The translations under genes were made by a program, and so were the position numbers. A DNA stretch of 64,000 nt from Corydoras sp. C115. Its lineage: Eukaryota; Chordata; Actinopteri; Siluriformes; Callichthyidae. Positions 21,176 to 33,660 of this stretch are shown here, piece by piece. How positions within the stretch are numbered: the stretch's first letter is position 1; every line of letters begins with the position of its first letter. The stretch is from the NCBI GenBank assembly GCA_019802505.1, contig JAFMOC010000156.1, positions 344,501-408,500 on the forward strand. The letters run 5' to 3'. The notes under the pieces were generated by a model, which was given only the letters and a program-made list of their open reading frames with translations, was not told where the DNA came from and ran no database searches.

Positions 21176-21870
21176 TCTACAGAGTGTGAAACATTGTTTC
21201 TATAGTGACTGTTATATCTGCTGCTCTCTCTAACAGGGACACTTTAGGGACAAACAACAGTGTCCTGTTGTGACTTCTCTCTCCATATAAATGTGTGTAT
21301 ATTCTGTTAATCTAAACAATACAAACACATACATCACACCTACGTTCCTCACTCTACTTGTTCCAGTTTATGGTTTGGATTCTGCAGAAGTTCAGACAAC
21401 CAAACCATACACCTGTGAGGTTTTATATACTTCATACCACAAGATGGTGCTATTGTAGAAAACAGCACTGTCATTGTTCCTGTCTGTTAAAATAGCCAAA
21501 AAACTAAGCAGTTCTTGTATAAAAGGTGATAAACCACTGGGTGACGTAATAAAGCTTTCAGTTATGTAAATTGTCTGATCTTAATTTTATTTAAAAAAAT
21601 ATATAAAAAAATAAAGATAGAAAAATGTAACCGTATAAAAGAATAATGGAGACTTATATTTCAGTGACTGGAAATGTTTAATTCCAAAATCAATATTTTA
21701 ACAATCATTATAGCAAAACTACATCCATACACATCTTTATTGTAGAGTTACAATCATTAAAAACAAACAATACACATAAAAAAAATAAGAATACCAGCTT
21801 ACAGTATTAATGGTCCAATAAAATATGCCAACAGCAGATTAAAGAACCTTCTCACCACAGCTCCGGTGTT
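21176..21870 (+). repeat. Segmental-duplication block downstream of lectin unit 1
   Basis: Shared with 45831-46580 and 61965-62880 (for example GGTTTGGATTCTGCAGAA, ACAAGATGGTGCTATTG, TTCTTGTATAAAAGGTGAT). No coding frame is conserved. Confidence 0.8.
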
Positions 21871-21984
21871 GCAGTTACCTGACCCATAAGAACCTTCAAT
21901 CATCGAGATGGATGCCTCGGAGGTTGTTTTTGGGGCTGTGCCCTCGCATAGGACGGGTCCTAAAAAGTAGTTACACCCCTGTGT

Positions 21985-22615
21985 CTTTTACCCGACAGAG
22001 TGCAACTACATGATCAGGGATAAGGAGCTTCTAGCTATCAAGTTGGCATTTGATGAATGGCGCCACTGGCTGGAGGACACTAATCCATATTAGTCCATAG
22101 TATTTCTAGTATGGGCGACCTTAAAAACTTGCTGTTTATACAACAGGCCAAATGAATGTATGCGCGACAGATTCACTGGTCATTATTTTTTAGCCGTTTT
22201 CAGATTGTGCTGTCATATAGACCTGGTTCCAGGACTGCTAAACCTGATGCCTTGTCTAGAGGCAGGCAGGGGCCCTCTTGACCGCATTTACATCCCCACC
22301 ATCAAGTAATTCAATGTGCCCATTTGTCTCAGTTCACAGCCCATCCTGGGGTAACCAAGACACTCCCTCTGCTCCATCTGTGGATTTGATGGCAGGTATG
22401 GAGGTCTGTTTATCTTATTGTGCACTATCTGTACCACTTACAAGACCCCCAGAGAAAGCCCCAGGGTCTTCTCCACCCATTGCCATTACCAGACCATGGT
22501 CCCATCTGGATTTCACACAAGTCCAGGGGGTTGTCCTGGTCATCGTGGACCGGTTTACCAAGGCCTGCATATTTGTTCCCATGATCACTGTAGTTAAAGT
22601 TATCTGTCACTTGGT
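21985..22615 (+). mobile_element. Ty3/Gypsy pol remnant: RNase H and integrase pieces
   Basis: About 21990-22080 encodes NYMIRDKELLAIKLAFDEW, the RNase H block of Gypsy pol. Frameshifts follow, but the YRPGSR and KPDALS region is recognisable near 22215-22260. About 22500-22590 encodes VQGVVLVIVDRFTKACIFVP, an integrase core piece. The same integrase piece recurs at 50636-50945. This is a dead remnant. Confidence 0.75.
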
Positions 22616-22639
22616 GTCACCTCTGGAAAATTTTGCAGG

Positions 22640-24720
22640 TGATATGGTGGAGAGGGAGAGTTGCTGACCAGTGGAGGTGTGCAGGAGTCTGGATCCCCAA
22701 AGAGGAAAACGCAAAATGCATTATGTGTGATTTATGTGTCTTGTGGCTGGATTTGACCAATGCATATGGATCCATTCCACATAGATTGGTTGAGCTTGCA
22801 CTACACCGCCACCATGTCCCCAGTGCAATCACGGACCTGATCCTGAATTATTACAGCAACTTCAGATTGAGGGTCACTTCTGGGGAAGTAATATCAGACT
22901 GGCATCAGCTGCAAAAAGGGATAATATCTGGGTGTACAGTCTCAGTTATCCTTTTTGCCCTGGCAATAAACATGGTGGCCAAATCAGTAGAATGCAGAGG
23001 CCCCACCACCAAGTTTGGCATGTGGCAACCCCCGATAAGAGCTTTCATGGATGACCTCACTACAACAAATTCAGTCCCAAGAGGGATGTAGATATTGCAG
23101 GGTCTTGAAAAGCTTGTCATCTGGGCCAGAATGAGCTTCAAGCCTACTAAATCGATTCCATTTCTCCTTGGCTGGAGCTGTTATTCCTTCCATTAGTGAG
23201 CAGCCAGTGAAAAGTCTGGGGAAGGTGTTTGATGCATCTCTGAAGGACACTGCTACCATTCAGATGTCCAACAAAGAGCTGGAAAGTTGGCTCATTAAGG
23301 TTGAAAAGTCAGGTCTGCCAGGCAGATTCAAGGCCTGGATCTACTAGTATTCCATCATACCGCGTGTTCTGTGGCCTCTGCTGGTTTACTCTGTCCGAGG
23401 AAGATCACAAGCTTTCTCCGTAGATGGTTGGGCCTCCCCCGCAGCCTTAGTAGTGCAGCACTCTATGGAACTAGTACCATCTTACAGCTCCCATTCAGTG
23501 GTCTCAAGGAAGAGTTCATGGTGGTACGCACAAGAGAAGCAGAGTATAGGGACTCCCGGGACCAGAAAGCGTCAGCTGCTGGCATCGAGATAAGAACAGG
23601 AAGGAAGTGGAGAGCAGAAAGAGCAGTGGAGGTGGCGGAGTCACGCCTCAGACAGAAGGAGCTGGTGGGGACAGTGGCTACTGGGAGAACTGGCCTAGGC
23701 TTTATTCCAAAGACCCAAGTGGACAATGCCCAAGGCAAAGAGAGACACCAGCTGATCTGAGCAGGTGTGGAAGAAGAACGCATGAGTAGAATAGTGGGGC
23801 TTAGACAGCAGGGGGCATGGACGAAATGGAAGAGTTTCCTACAGCGGAAAGTCACCTGGACAAACATCATGCAGGCAGACTTCTTTCGCGTCTGGTTCCT
23901 CGTTCAGGCTATACATCATGTCCTACCAAGCCCAGCCAAGCTCCATGTGTGGGGCAAGAGTGAGACACCAGCATGCCAGCTATCTTTTGGAAGGGGATAT
24001 TTACAACATCTGTTGAATAGCTGTCCAAAGGCCCTTGCAGAATGTCGCTACTGCTGGTGCCATGATCAAGTGTTGAAGGTGGTGGCAAAAAGCGTAAGCA
24101 ATCTTATCAATTATGGCAAACACCGTCCGACCCTAAGAGTAAGGATTGCCTTTGTCAAAGCTGGGAAGGAACCTAGTCGAGAGCGAAGAACAAGGTCAGG
24201 TCTCCTCTATACAGTCCTGGACTGGGACCTGCAAGCTGACCTGGGTAAGCAGCTGTTTCCTCATCGTATTGCGTTAACATCACTCCGGCCAGACATGTTG
24301 ATCATCTCTAAGGCAACAAAACAACAAATTTTGCTTGAACTCACAGTGCCCCTGGAAGAACGGATGGAGGAGGCAAATGAAAGAAAACTAGCAAAATACC
24401 AAGAATTGGTGGAGAAGTGCCGGGAAGGGGGCTGGAAGACTTATTATGAGCCAATAGAGGTAGGCTGTAGAGGCTTCGCAGGACGTTCACTCTGCAAAGA
24501 CCTCAAACAACTGGGCCTAACAGGAGTGGTTAAGAAGAGGGCCATTCAATCCGTTTGTGAAAACGCAGAGAAGGACACAAGGTGGCTGTGGTTGAAGAGG
24601 GCTGAAACATGGGGGGGGGGGTCTGATCAACCTCAGCTGGGTCACCTGGGCGAGGGTGTCTGATGTTGAAAGACCCGAAACACCCAGTGACCCCAGGTTA
24701 CATCACTGATGATACGTCCC
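22640..24720 (+). mobile_element. LINE with C-terminal restriction-like endonuclease, decayed
   Basis: Frame 22633-23091 encodes reverse transcriptase blocks LWLDLTNAYGSIPHRLVE, GIISGCTVSVILFALA and the active-site FMDD. Frame 23767-24663 encodes the C-terminal half with VTWTNIM, a zinc-knuckle-like region (ACQLSFGRG, one cysteine lost) and a PD-(D/E)XK-like block, RPDMLIISK then LLELTVPLEERMEEA. This order is that of R2/NeSL/Utopia-type LINEs. The N-terminal fingers are deleted, and frameshifts lie between 23091 and 23370. Confidence 0.75.
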
Positions 24721-24835
24721 AGTGCATATTGAAGATATATTTTGCATATAGTCTCTTTATTTTCATGAATATTATTTAATAAAATACATTTTCTTTCAAT
24801 TTCCTTTGTATCTGAAGCACAGATACTTCATAACA

Positions 24836-25046
24836 GTAAGATACGATAAAGCAAGATAAGTCAGGGCAAGATAAGGTAATATAAGACAAGATACCTCAAG
24901 ATAATATAAGATTAGATAATGCAAGGAAAGAAAGATGAAGTGAGATAAGACAAGACAAGGAATGGTAAGGTAGGATAAGATAAGGTGAGATAAGGTAAGA
25001 TAAGATCAAATAAGCTAAAATGAGATTAGATAAGCTAAGATAAGTG
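24836..25046 (+). repeat. GATAA-type simple repeat, start of unit 2
   Basis: AAGATACGATAAAGC / AAGATAAGG-type words. It separates unit 1 from unit 2, as the 51047-52950 arrays separate unit 2 from unit 3. Confidence 0.88.
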
Positions 25047-25059
25047 AAATGAGGACATT

Positions 25060-25612
25060 CACTCAGTCACAGCAGCAGAGGATCAGAGTGTAGAGCTCTA
25101 AAAGTTAAAAAGTTCAGATATATAGACAATAAGGGGAACGTCTTGGAGAAGTGATTATCAAGTTTAATAAAAATAAGAAAAGAATCTAAAAGAATTTTTT
25201 CAAAAGTTATGTAAGTTCTGACCTCACCTCCACGTTCTTCATTCAGGGATCACAGCGTGAGATTTACATTCCCGTCCATCTGCTTTTTTTACAGTCAAAA
25301 AAAAAAGCAAAAGAACAATCAAATCCTTAAATCATGAAAATCCGACCTATTAGAGTTTGCATGTGACCTCTGAGACTGAGGACACACAGCAGATTGGTTT
25401 CCCATCAACACACACATACACACACACACACACACGCATACACATACCCACACACAGACACACGTTGGATATTCAGTGTGCAGTTTGTACATTACATTAT
25501 TTTTTTCTGTTGAAGTGTACCTATGATGAAAATTATCTCATCTTTCTAAGTAGAAGAACTTGCACAATCAGGGGCTGATGTTAAATATGTTAAAGTCTGA
25601 GTGACCTGCTGA
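25060..25612 (+). repeat. Segmental-duplication block (copy 2)
   Basis: Near-identical to 52965-53460 for most of its length (ACAATAAGGGGAACGTCTTG, GAGACTGAGGACACACAGC, TGACCTGCTGACCATCATGG). It contains a CA microsatellite at 25408-25465. No gene was seen. Confidence 0.88.
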
Positions 25613-25627
25613 CCATCATGGACAATA

Positions 25628-25764
25628 TTCATTCATTCATTCATTATCTTTCGCTTTTATCCTATATTAGGGTCGCGGGGGGGTTCCTCATGCCCATCCA
25701 GGGGAGAACATTTCGGGCGCTGGGCAGATACACCCAGGACAGGGCGCCAATCCATCGCTGGGCA
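25628..25764 (-). mobile_element. V-SINE 3' part, antisense
   Basis: Flanked by CATCATGGACAATA (about 25614-25627 and 25765-25778). The matching site near 53460 in unit 3 is empty, so it is a post-duplication insertion. Confidence 0.88.
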
Positions 25765-25977
25765 TCATGGACAATACAAATCACCCAAATGCACAGCGCA
25801 ATGGCATTATTAGGCAAAGGAGCTCTTTTAGTGACAGACAATTGTCCCAGTCCAGCGCCACTAGGTTGAAAAAGTCAGGCCATCTGACTGTTTAACTTAT
25901 CACAGCTCAGCAAAAAAATAATCATGTAACTGCTCTAATCACTCTAATTATTAAATCAATATTTCCCTATAATAGCT

Positions 25978-25981
<4 letters not shown>

Positions 25982-26041
<60 letters not shown>

Positions 26042-26113
26042 TGTTATATACTTTATTATATTCTATTTTTATAAAGTTATTTTTATATTTGTATAGTTTG
26101 ATACCTTTCTGTT

Positions 26114-26175
<62 letters not shown>
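25982..26175. repeat. Two TA microsatellites
   Basis: TA runs at 25982-26038 and 26118-26175, separated by sequence shared with 53755-53820. Confidence 0.95.
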
Positions 26176-26177
<2 letters not shown>

Positions 26178-26200
26178 AAAAAAAATTTGGACAGTATAAT

Positions 26201-26550
26201 CCATCCATCCATTATCTTCTGCTTTATATATCTATATTAGGGTCGCGGGGGGGTTCCTCATGTCCATTCAGGGGAGAATGTTTGGGTGCTGGGCAGATAC
26301 ACCCAGGACAGGTCGCCAATCTATCGCTGGGCACACTCACTCACACACACACACTCTATATGGGGCAATTTGGAGAACTCAATTGACTTGATCCATGTTT
26401 TTGGACTGTGGGAGGATACCAGAGAACCTGGAGGAAACCCACGCGGAGGAAATGTGGAGAACATGGAAACTCCACCCAGATGGGGATTGGAACCGGGAAT
26501 CCCTATCGCTGAGAGGAGAACATGCTAACCACTAAGCCACCGTGCCGCCC
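26201..26550 (-). mobile_element. V-SINE, full length, antisense
   Basis: Perfect 13-bp duplication TGGACAGTATAAT (26188-26200 and 26551-26563). The site is empty in unit 3 near 53845. Confidence 0.92.
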
Positions 26551-26795
26551 TGGACAGTATAATATGTATATTTTATTTACTCACAGAAACACAAACTTTT
26601 CGACCCTCAGGCCTTCCTCAGTGTGTTAACGATTGCCAGATGAACCCGGCTAATGAATTAGACCAGGTGTGTATTCCCTGCCCTTTTAGGAAACGCCAAA
26701 ATGCAAACCCATGAGTTTCATTCAAAACTATACCACATTATTTTAAATAATAAATTAAAGTTACTGCATCATCAAATAACCAGAAATACATCATA

Positions 26796-27121
26796 ATCCA
26801 TCCATCCATTATCTTCTGCTTTATCCTCTATTAGGGTCACGAGGGGGTTCCCCATGCTCATCCAGGGGATGGATGGTCTCGGGCGCTGGGCAGATACACC
26901 CAGGACAAGATGCCAATCTATCGCTGGACACACATTCACTCACACAGACACGCACTCTATGGGACAATTTGGAGAACTCAATTGACTTGATCCATGTTTT
27001 TGGACTGTGGGAGGAAACCGGAGAACCCGGAGGAAACCCACGGGAACAGATGGGGATTCGAACCTGGAATCCCTAGCGCTGAGAGGCGAACGTGCTAACC
27101 ACTAAGCCACCATGCCACCCT
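26796..27121 (-). mobile_element. V-SINE, full length, antisense
   Basis: Duplication AATACATCATA (26785-26795 and 27122-27132). The site is empty in unit 3 near 54070. Confidence 0.9.
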
Positions 27122-27148
27122 AATACATCATATTAATTCCCAAATTAT

Positions 27149-27492
27149 CCATCCATTATCTTCCACTTTGTCCTCTAATAGGGTTTTGCAGGGGGGTTCC
27201 CCATGCCCATCCAGGGGAGAACGTTTCGGGCGTTGGGCAGACACACCCAGGACAGGGCGCCAATCAATCGCTGGACTCATACACACAGACACACTCTATA
27301 TGGGGCAATTTGGAGAACTCAATTGACCTTGATCCATGTTTTTGGACTGTGAGAGGAAACCGCAGAAAGAACCCGGAGGAAACCCATGCAGACACAGGGA
27401 GAACATGGAATCTCCACCCAGATTGGGATTCGAACCGGGAATCCCTAGCGCTAAGAGGTGGACGTGCTAAACACTAAGCCACCTTGCCACCG
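27149..27492 (-). mobile_element. V-SINE, full length, antisense
   Basis: Duplication TTCCCAAATTAT (27137-27148 and 27493-27504). The site is empty in unit 3 near 54085. Only 27 bp of host sequence separate it from the previous SINE. Confidence 0.92.
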
Positions 27493-27504
27493 TTCCCAAA
27501 TTAT

Positions 27505-28084
27505 ATAAAGTCAAAAAAATGGAAAGTACTTACAAACAAAATGTCCATACTTTCAGATACACATGCATATCTGAAAACATGTAAACATAATAACCAACCA
27601 AAAACTACAATTTAATGAACAACAATGCTATTATTTTATCTATTATCTCTTATATCTATTATCTATCTATTATAACCATGCACATCTATTATAACGATGC
27701 ACATAAAAAGTTAAGGAGATGTGTGTGTGTATATATATATATATGTGTGTACACTAGAGCTATTATTATAATTTCATAGTATTATTTTACACTCTATACA
27801 CTCTATACATATCAATGCTCATAGTACAGATTTTTACTGTAATTTGCCAACCTTACATTATACCACATGTTTTTGCTGAACTGAACTGAACTGGACTGAA
27901 ATGAATTGAACTGGACTGAACTGGACTAAACTGAACTGGCTGTTTAAACTTATATCCTTCTGGTTTTTATACTTTATGTTTTTACTCTAGATTTTTATTT
28001 GATCTTTATTTTAATCTTACAGTTTTTATATTTAGTTTTTATATTTCTATTTTTAAGTTGTTGTTTTATTTGTGCAGCTGCCGG
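27505..28084 (+). repeat. Duplicated spacer of units 2 and 3
   Basis: Shared with 54093-54394 and 54930-55000. It contains a GAACTGGACTGAACTG-like repeat at 27873-27935. No gene was seen. Confidence 0.75.
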
Positions 28085-28355
28085 TTGCCCGTCTGTCTGT
28101 CTGTTTCCATGTCTGTCTGTGTGTGTGTCTATCTGTCTGTGTCTGTCTGTGTGTGTGTGTGTGTGTCTGTCTGTATGTCTGTCTCTCTGTGTGTCTGTCT
28201 GTGTGTGTTTGTCCATTTGTCTGTGTGTGTGTGTGTGTGCGTGTGTCTGTCTGTATGTCTGTCTGTCTGTCTGTCTGTGTGTGTCTGTCCGTCTGTCTGT
28301 GTGTGTTTGTCCATTTGTCTGTCTGTCTGTCTTTCTGTGTGTCTGTCTGTTAGTC
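28085..28355. repeat. TCTG/TG microsatellite
   Basis: Mixed CTGT and GTGT repeats, about 270 bp. A short version remains in unit 3 near 55005-55085. The open frames here are repeat artefacts. Confidence 0.95.
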
Positions 28356-29000
28356 TGTCTGGTTCTCAGTCTGGTTCTTTGATTCTTTGTTTTCTGGTTA
28401 CATTGTATTCTGATTTGTTCTGATTCTGCTGCTTTGTAGTTTTATCTTGTGTTGGTTTTGTTGTTGTCTGTCATCATCTTGGTTCTGTTTCAGATTCTTT
28501 AGGTTCCCGTTGCTCCTCCTTTACTTTCTGAGGTCGATTGATGTTGTACATACAGACCTAATAATATTACTAATGTGCATGTCAAAAGAGAAATAACAGA
28601 AAATAAAAACGTAAAGTATATAATGCTTAAAAGGTTTCAGTTAAACAACTTTATTATAAATAAATTGAAAACAGAACAGTAAGCCTAAAGTTTATTAATA
28701 AAAAAAATAGAGTTTGTTAACAGTTTTCATTTCTTACACACAATGGAAAATGGTTTTGTAGAACTCATCTGTTTGGAGCTTTGTAAATAAAAGGTTTTGA
28801 TTCAAGAATTTTAGTTTAGCATATTTTAGTATTTTACATTTTCGCATTATATTTTTGTACATTATAACTCGACAACAGGGCAACTGTAACATCTGCAATG
28901 ATCAATCGAGTATTCTGATTCTGAGTCTGCTTGTTGTTGGTTGATAATTTGACTGGGTGGGGTTCTCTGTATATCTGACTATGGAACATCAGGACGAGAA
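28356..29000 (+). repeat. Duplicated upstream region of the lectin gene
   Basis: Shared with 55130-55745 (ATTCTGCTGCTTTGTAGTTT, AGCATTTTAG-type words, AACTGTAACATCTGCAATGA). It immediately precedes the octamer region and probably contains upstream control sequence. No exon was identified. Confidence 0.7.
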
Positions 29001-29008
29001 GTAATATG

Positions 29009-29124
29009 ATTTGCATATGATGATGGATAAAGTACTGATGTGAGACTGATGTCAGGAACTGCGGCTCCAGGATTCTGAAGCTCCCTTAAAGACTGAAAAC
29101 AGAACCAAACTTCACCTGCTTCAG
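29009..29124 (+). promoter_or_regulatory. Octamer and putative exon 1 of the intact lectin gene
   Basis: ATTTGCAT lies at 29009-29016. The following conserved block GGAACTGCGGCTCCAGGATT ends in a donor-like CAG|GTAGTT at 29124. It is conserved with 11760-11884 and 56037-56158. Octamer sites bind POU factors; lymphoid or general use is inference. The transcript start was not determined. Confidence 0.5.
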
Positions 29125-29169
29125 GTAGTTTTTATTCCGATCTGTTCTAAAATTCTTTATCTGTATTTA

Positions 29170-29995
29170 CCGTATTTTCCGGACAATAAGGCGCACCTAA
29201 AAGCCTAAAATGTTCCCAGAAATCGGACGTGCGCCTGATAATCCGGTGCACCTTATACGTGTACGGAGTTCCAAAATCTATAAAAGTATTGTTGTGCGAC
29301 CGGGTGTTTTTTTTCCACACATCACCATCCCTGCTGAAAAAGCCGAGTGAAGAAAAATTAATTCGGAGCTTGCCGTCATTCCGGGAGGATTAAATAAAGA
29401 ACTCCATCCGCTGGACATTGGCGTAAACAGGGCGTTTAAAGTAAAGTTGCGGGCGGCGTGGAAGCGATGGATGATAGACGGCAATCACACATTTACTAAG
29501 CGGCGGGCGAGTTACGCCAGCATCTGTGAATGGATTGTGGATGCCTGGGCTAAGGTTTCTGCTGTAACCGTTGTCCGAGCATCATTGCTGAACAGCCGCC
29601 TGGCGACGAGACTGACTCAGACATTGATGAGGGGAAACCCGGAGTGCTCGATAGTGAAATTGCGCAGCTTTTTAATTCAGACACAGAAGATGAGGACTTT
29701 GATGGATTTGTGGGAGAAGAGTGATTAAAAATAATGTGTTTTGTCAAGTAGTACAATAAACTTCATTTATAAATCACCGTTTTGCATCCTTTACTTTTCT
29801 TGTAGATCGTATGTTTTAGCAAGTGCCTTATAATATGGTGCCGTACAGAATAAGTACCGTACAGAAATAGAGTCCATAATTGAGACTGCGCCTTATAGTA
29901 CGGTGCACATTATACGTGGGTAAAATACAGAAATAGACCCCGTAATTCAGACTGCGCCTTATAATATGTTGCGTCTTATGGTCCGGAAAATATGG
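29170..29995 (+). mobile_element. pogo/Tigger-type transposon, internally deleted
   Basis: Terminal inverted repeats: left CCGTATTTTCCGGACAATAA, right the approximate reverse complement ending GGTCCGGAAAATATGG. It is flanked by TA (29168-29169 and 29996-29997). About 29358-29724 encodes the end of a pogo-family transposase: LAVIPGGLNKELHPLDIG, KLRAAWKRWM, then SICEWIVDAWAKVS and an acidic tail. The DNA-binding N-terminus and most of the DDE domain are missing. It is absent at the matching site of unit 3. Confidence 0.88.
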
Positions 29996-30078
29996 TAGTC
30001 ATGACTTTTATTCCGTAGAACATGAATTTATTGAAATATTTGATTTTATTTTGATCAGTCTGTGCATCATTGTTATAT

Positions 30079-31125
30079 GTTAGATGTTCAATAAAAGATG
30101 CAGGTTGTTCCACACTGATTTTAATGCAAGTTAATGAATAGACAAACAAGTGTACAGGAAAAATCATCAATGGCGGGCAACCACGATTGATGAGAGAGCT
30201 CTGAATTCTCAAAGATCCCGCTTTGGTATATAACCCTTAGGTGGGCTGTCTTTCTTCTGTGTGGGTGAGTGTGAATGGACCTTCCAAATATGGTACGGAC
30301 TTCCTGAGCCCCCAATCTCACTAATACATTTAACAAATGTTACCTGCCCCCTAAGTCTATATTTTAACAGGTCACCCTGCGACCAGACATTCCGACTCCT
30401 TCTCACACTCATTTGACAAATGGTCATTCCTACAATTACACACGCTCATCCCACACCTGGTCATTCCCTCTGTTTCATGCAGCCATTCAGCAGTTGTTTA
30501 AACTATGTGAATTACTAAATGTCATTACAAAGGTAAAAAGCATTACAAAATTGAACAAAACCTTACAAATAATGCAATTCATGTATTTTTACGTTAAACA
30601 AATTCCAACAGTCCCCCCTTTAACACCCTATAAGGGTGTGACCATATTTACTAAAGTTTTACTAAAACCATGTGTGTCCTATTGTTTATGTGCGGATGAC
30701 TGAGGTTACTGAACTGTCTCTGTTTCTCAAAGCTTATTATTTTCCTCCGTGCCAAGTCCAGTGCATGTCAGTATATTTCTAAACAATTAACCTAATATTT
30801 GCTTCATGGTGTATGCATTTATGAAAATGTGCGGTGTATGTGACAGAGCATAGTTGATCTTCTTGGTCTTGGAGATGGTCCCTGTCTCCTACCAGACTAT
30901 TCCTCGTCTATGGTCTTCGCTCTGGTCCTGAAACTTGTGATTATTGACTTATAGAAAAATTAAAATAAAATTTGTACAGGATTTACAGTTCCCATCAATC
31001 TTTTGCCATTTTGGCTTGATGAGTCAACTTACCTAGTACTTATTTTCAAAATCATCTGGTTTATTTAACTCTAATAGTACTGTTCTCCACTGAGAACCAT
31101 CTGTAAATTTGTTACGTTCAAAAAA
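30079..31125 (-). mobile_element. Endogenous-retrovirus-like LTR remnant, antisense
   Basis: A complete LTR (30079-30610, TG...CA when read on the minus strand) is preceded, in that orientation, by a polypurine tract (about 30611-30622) and by about 500 bp of degraded internal sequence. It ends at 31125 with a second copy of the LTR start. The target duplication is TATA (4 bp). No intact gene is present. It interrupts a sequence that is continuous near 56300 in unit 3. Confidence 0.65.
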
Positions 31126-31213
31126 TTCCAACATATATTTGATATTAATATCTAATTCCTCTATTTATTTGTATATCCACACTTAGTGTTCATAAGAACA
31201 GATTTAATGCTTA

Positions 31214-31250
<37 letters not shown>

Positions 31251-31919
31251 TTATAAATACTATATATTGTGTATATACTCACTGCAAATTCACTTAATAT
31301 TTACACTATTTGTATTTATTTTTCCTAATAAGCTACCAGAGGCCTATAATTTCTTTGAGATAAATAAAGTACTGAGCCACCCACCCAACCTACCCACTGA
31401 CCCACCCAACCTAAACTGACCCAACCACCAACCGACTCCCCCAAAGAGACAACCCCCCTCCCAGCCTAAAGCCTTTATTGAACTACTAACATGGTTTTTG
31501 CAGCTTACTGGTGACACCACTGCTTGCTCACTGGTGACACCACTGCTTGTATGCAGTTAAGGAATCAGTTTAACGGTTGCCAAGATATTCCTGTTTTTGT
31601 ACTACCTTGCTTTGACATTTTTGCGTGAAATTTGCTGAAGTCTAAAATTTCTGCAGCCAGAACGCTCTCGTGATCCTGACTCGGGATCACTCCTCCATTT
31701 TAACTTAATTTCCTATGTGAAAAATCTCAAAGTGGTGTAACTCGGTCAATTTTTGAGCTACAAACACAAAACACTACGTCTCGAATGATAGCAGAGACAC
31801 CCACCAGCTGAAGCCACGCTAATTTTTGGTTCATTCACTTACATTTATTTCTCTACAGTTTGAGATATATATGCCGTTCCAACACTGAAACATCTGTCCT
31901 ATTAAAGTGACCCTGAATT

Positions 31920-31920
<1 letters not shown>
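31126..31920. other. Duplicated intron sequence plus unrecognised segment
   Basis: 31126-31440 matches 56320-56640 (GTTCATAAGA, CTACCAGAGGCC, CCACCCAACC). 31440-31920 has no match that I see; it contains a tandem GGTGACACCACTGCTTG pair and ordinary low-complexity sequence. Confidence 0.5.
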
Positions 31921-31921
<1 letters not shown>

Positions 31922-31982
<61 letters not shown>

Positions 31983-32244
31983 TATTCCACTTTATCCTCT
32001 ATTAGGGTTGCCCTGAAAGGTCTCAGGCGCTGGGCAGATACACCCAGGACAGGGCGCCAATCTATTGCTGGGCACACACTCACTCACACAAACACACTCT
32101 ATATGGGACAATTTGGAGAGTTCATTTGACCTTGATGTTTTTGGACTGTGGGAGGAAACCGGAGAACCCGGAGGAAACCCACGCGGACACGGGGAGAACA
32201 TGGAAACTCCACCCACATTGGGATTTGAACCGGGAATCCCTAGT

Positions 32245-32279
<35 letters not shown>

Positions 32280-32491
32280 GACATACACTAACACAGACAC
32301 ACAAACACACACATGCACACACAAACACAAACAAACAGACATACACACACACACAAACACACACACACAAATGCACACATACACACACACAAACACACAC
32401 ACACACACACACAAACACACTAAAAAACATACATCCTGACTCTGACTCACACACAAACACACACACACACACACACACACAAATACACACA

Positions 32492-32525
<34 letters not shown>

Positions 32526-32531
32526 AACACA

Positions 32532-32577
<46 letters not shown>

Positions 32578-32905
32578 CACATACACAAACACACACACAT
32601 ACACACACAAAGACACACATACATATAAACACACATGAACACAAACACATACACAAACACATACACACCCACAAACACACACATACGTGCACATACTATT
32701 TGTGAGATTAGATATTCATTCATTCATTATCTTCCACTTAATCCTCTACTAAGGTCACGCGGGGAACTTCTCCATGCTCATCCAGGGGAGAACAGGACGC
32801 CAATCTATCACTGGACACACATTCATACACACAGATACACCCTCAAACACACTCTGTCTGTCTGTTTTTGGACTGTGGGAGGTAACTGAAGAACCCACAT
32901 ACAGC
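31922..32905. repeat. TA repeat, SINE pieces and a long CA microsatellite
   Basis: A TA repeat occupies 31922-31978. An antisense V-SINE lacking its tRNA head lies at 31983-32243. The head is replaced by a CA-rich microsatellite (32244-32690) with AAACAC and CATACA interruptions. A second partial antisense V-SINE is at 32714-32905. Open frames over the CA repeat are artefacts. Confidence 0.9.
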
Positions 32906-33660
32906 TTAGTAGATATCTCATGTATAAAGCAAAAGTAAAGCGATCTATTTTGCCTATAGTGCTTTAACCCATCTGGGCAGGGAAGGTTCTCTCATCTGTG
33001 GAAATCGTTGGTTTCAGTTGCTCGGTATTTGAATGGTGTGTTCTACACTTATTTGCTATGATGTGGGTGAGTTAGGAGTCAAGTGTGTTCTCAGGTAAAT
33101 GTGGACTGGTATTTGAATATGGTGACTGGTCTGGTCTTTGATGACGAAGATGAAGAGTTTCCAAAGTTCATTGAAGGACAAAACAACCAAGATCAACATT
33201 AGAACTTAATGTACATTGAACACTAGCTTTCCTGTAAATTTTAAATCCTGAGGACAACAGCCCTCCCCCTCCCCACCCCCTTTGTCTAACCCTTAGGGGG
33301 GTCATCAGGCCCCCCAACCCCCTACTCTCTCCTAAGTGTAGTAAGCACCTAAAACGTTCTCCCCTGGATGGGCATGGGAAAACCCCCTCCCTCCCTCCCG
33401 CAACCCTAGTAGAGTGGCAGATAATAAATGAACGAATATTTAAACATTTGGTGCTTTCACAGTGAAGATTTGGACCCCTCTGTTATTTCTGGTCCCCAGC
33501 AGAGTTTTTAAAGTCTTGTAATGTTGATTTTTGGGTTCTTTTTTAATAAACATTTAAACCAGTTCGTTTCAGTATCAGTACTGAGTTCTGGTTCTTCTCT
33601 GAGGTTCTGTTTGAGGTATAAGTACTGAGTGAGATGTTCATGATGTTTCGTATTCTGTAG
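32906..33660 (+). repeat. Duplicated intron sequence upstream of the signal exon
   Basis: Shared with 57700-58296 (GGTTTCAGTTGCT, GGTATTTGAATGGTGTGTTC, TCTTGTAATGTTGATTTTTG). It includes a V-SINE 3' tail at 33345-33432, present in both units (57988-58085), so that SINE predates the duplication. Confidence 0.8.

Noticed and set aside
28085..28355. CVSVCLSVC-like open frames
   Set aside because: Translation of a TCTG/TG microsatellite.
32000..32720. 190-240-codon frames over the CA repeat
   Set aside because: Dinucleotide-repeat artefacts extended into SINE sequence.
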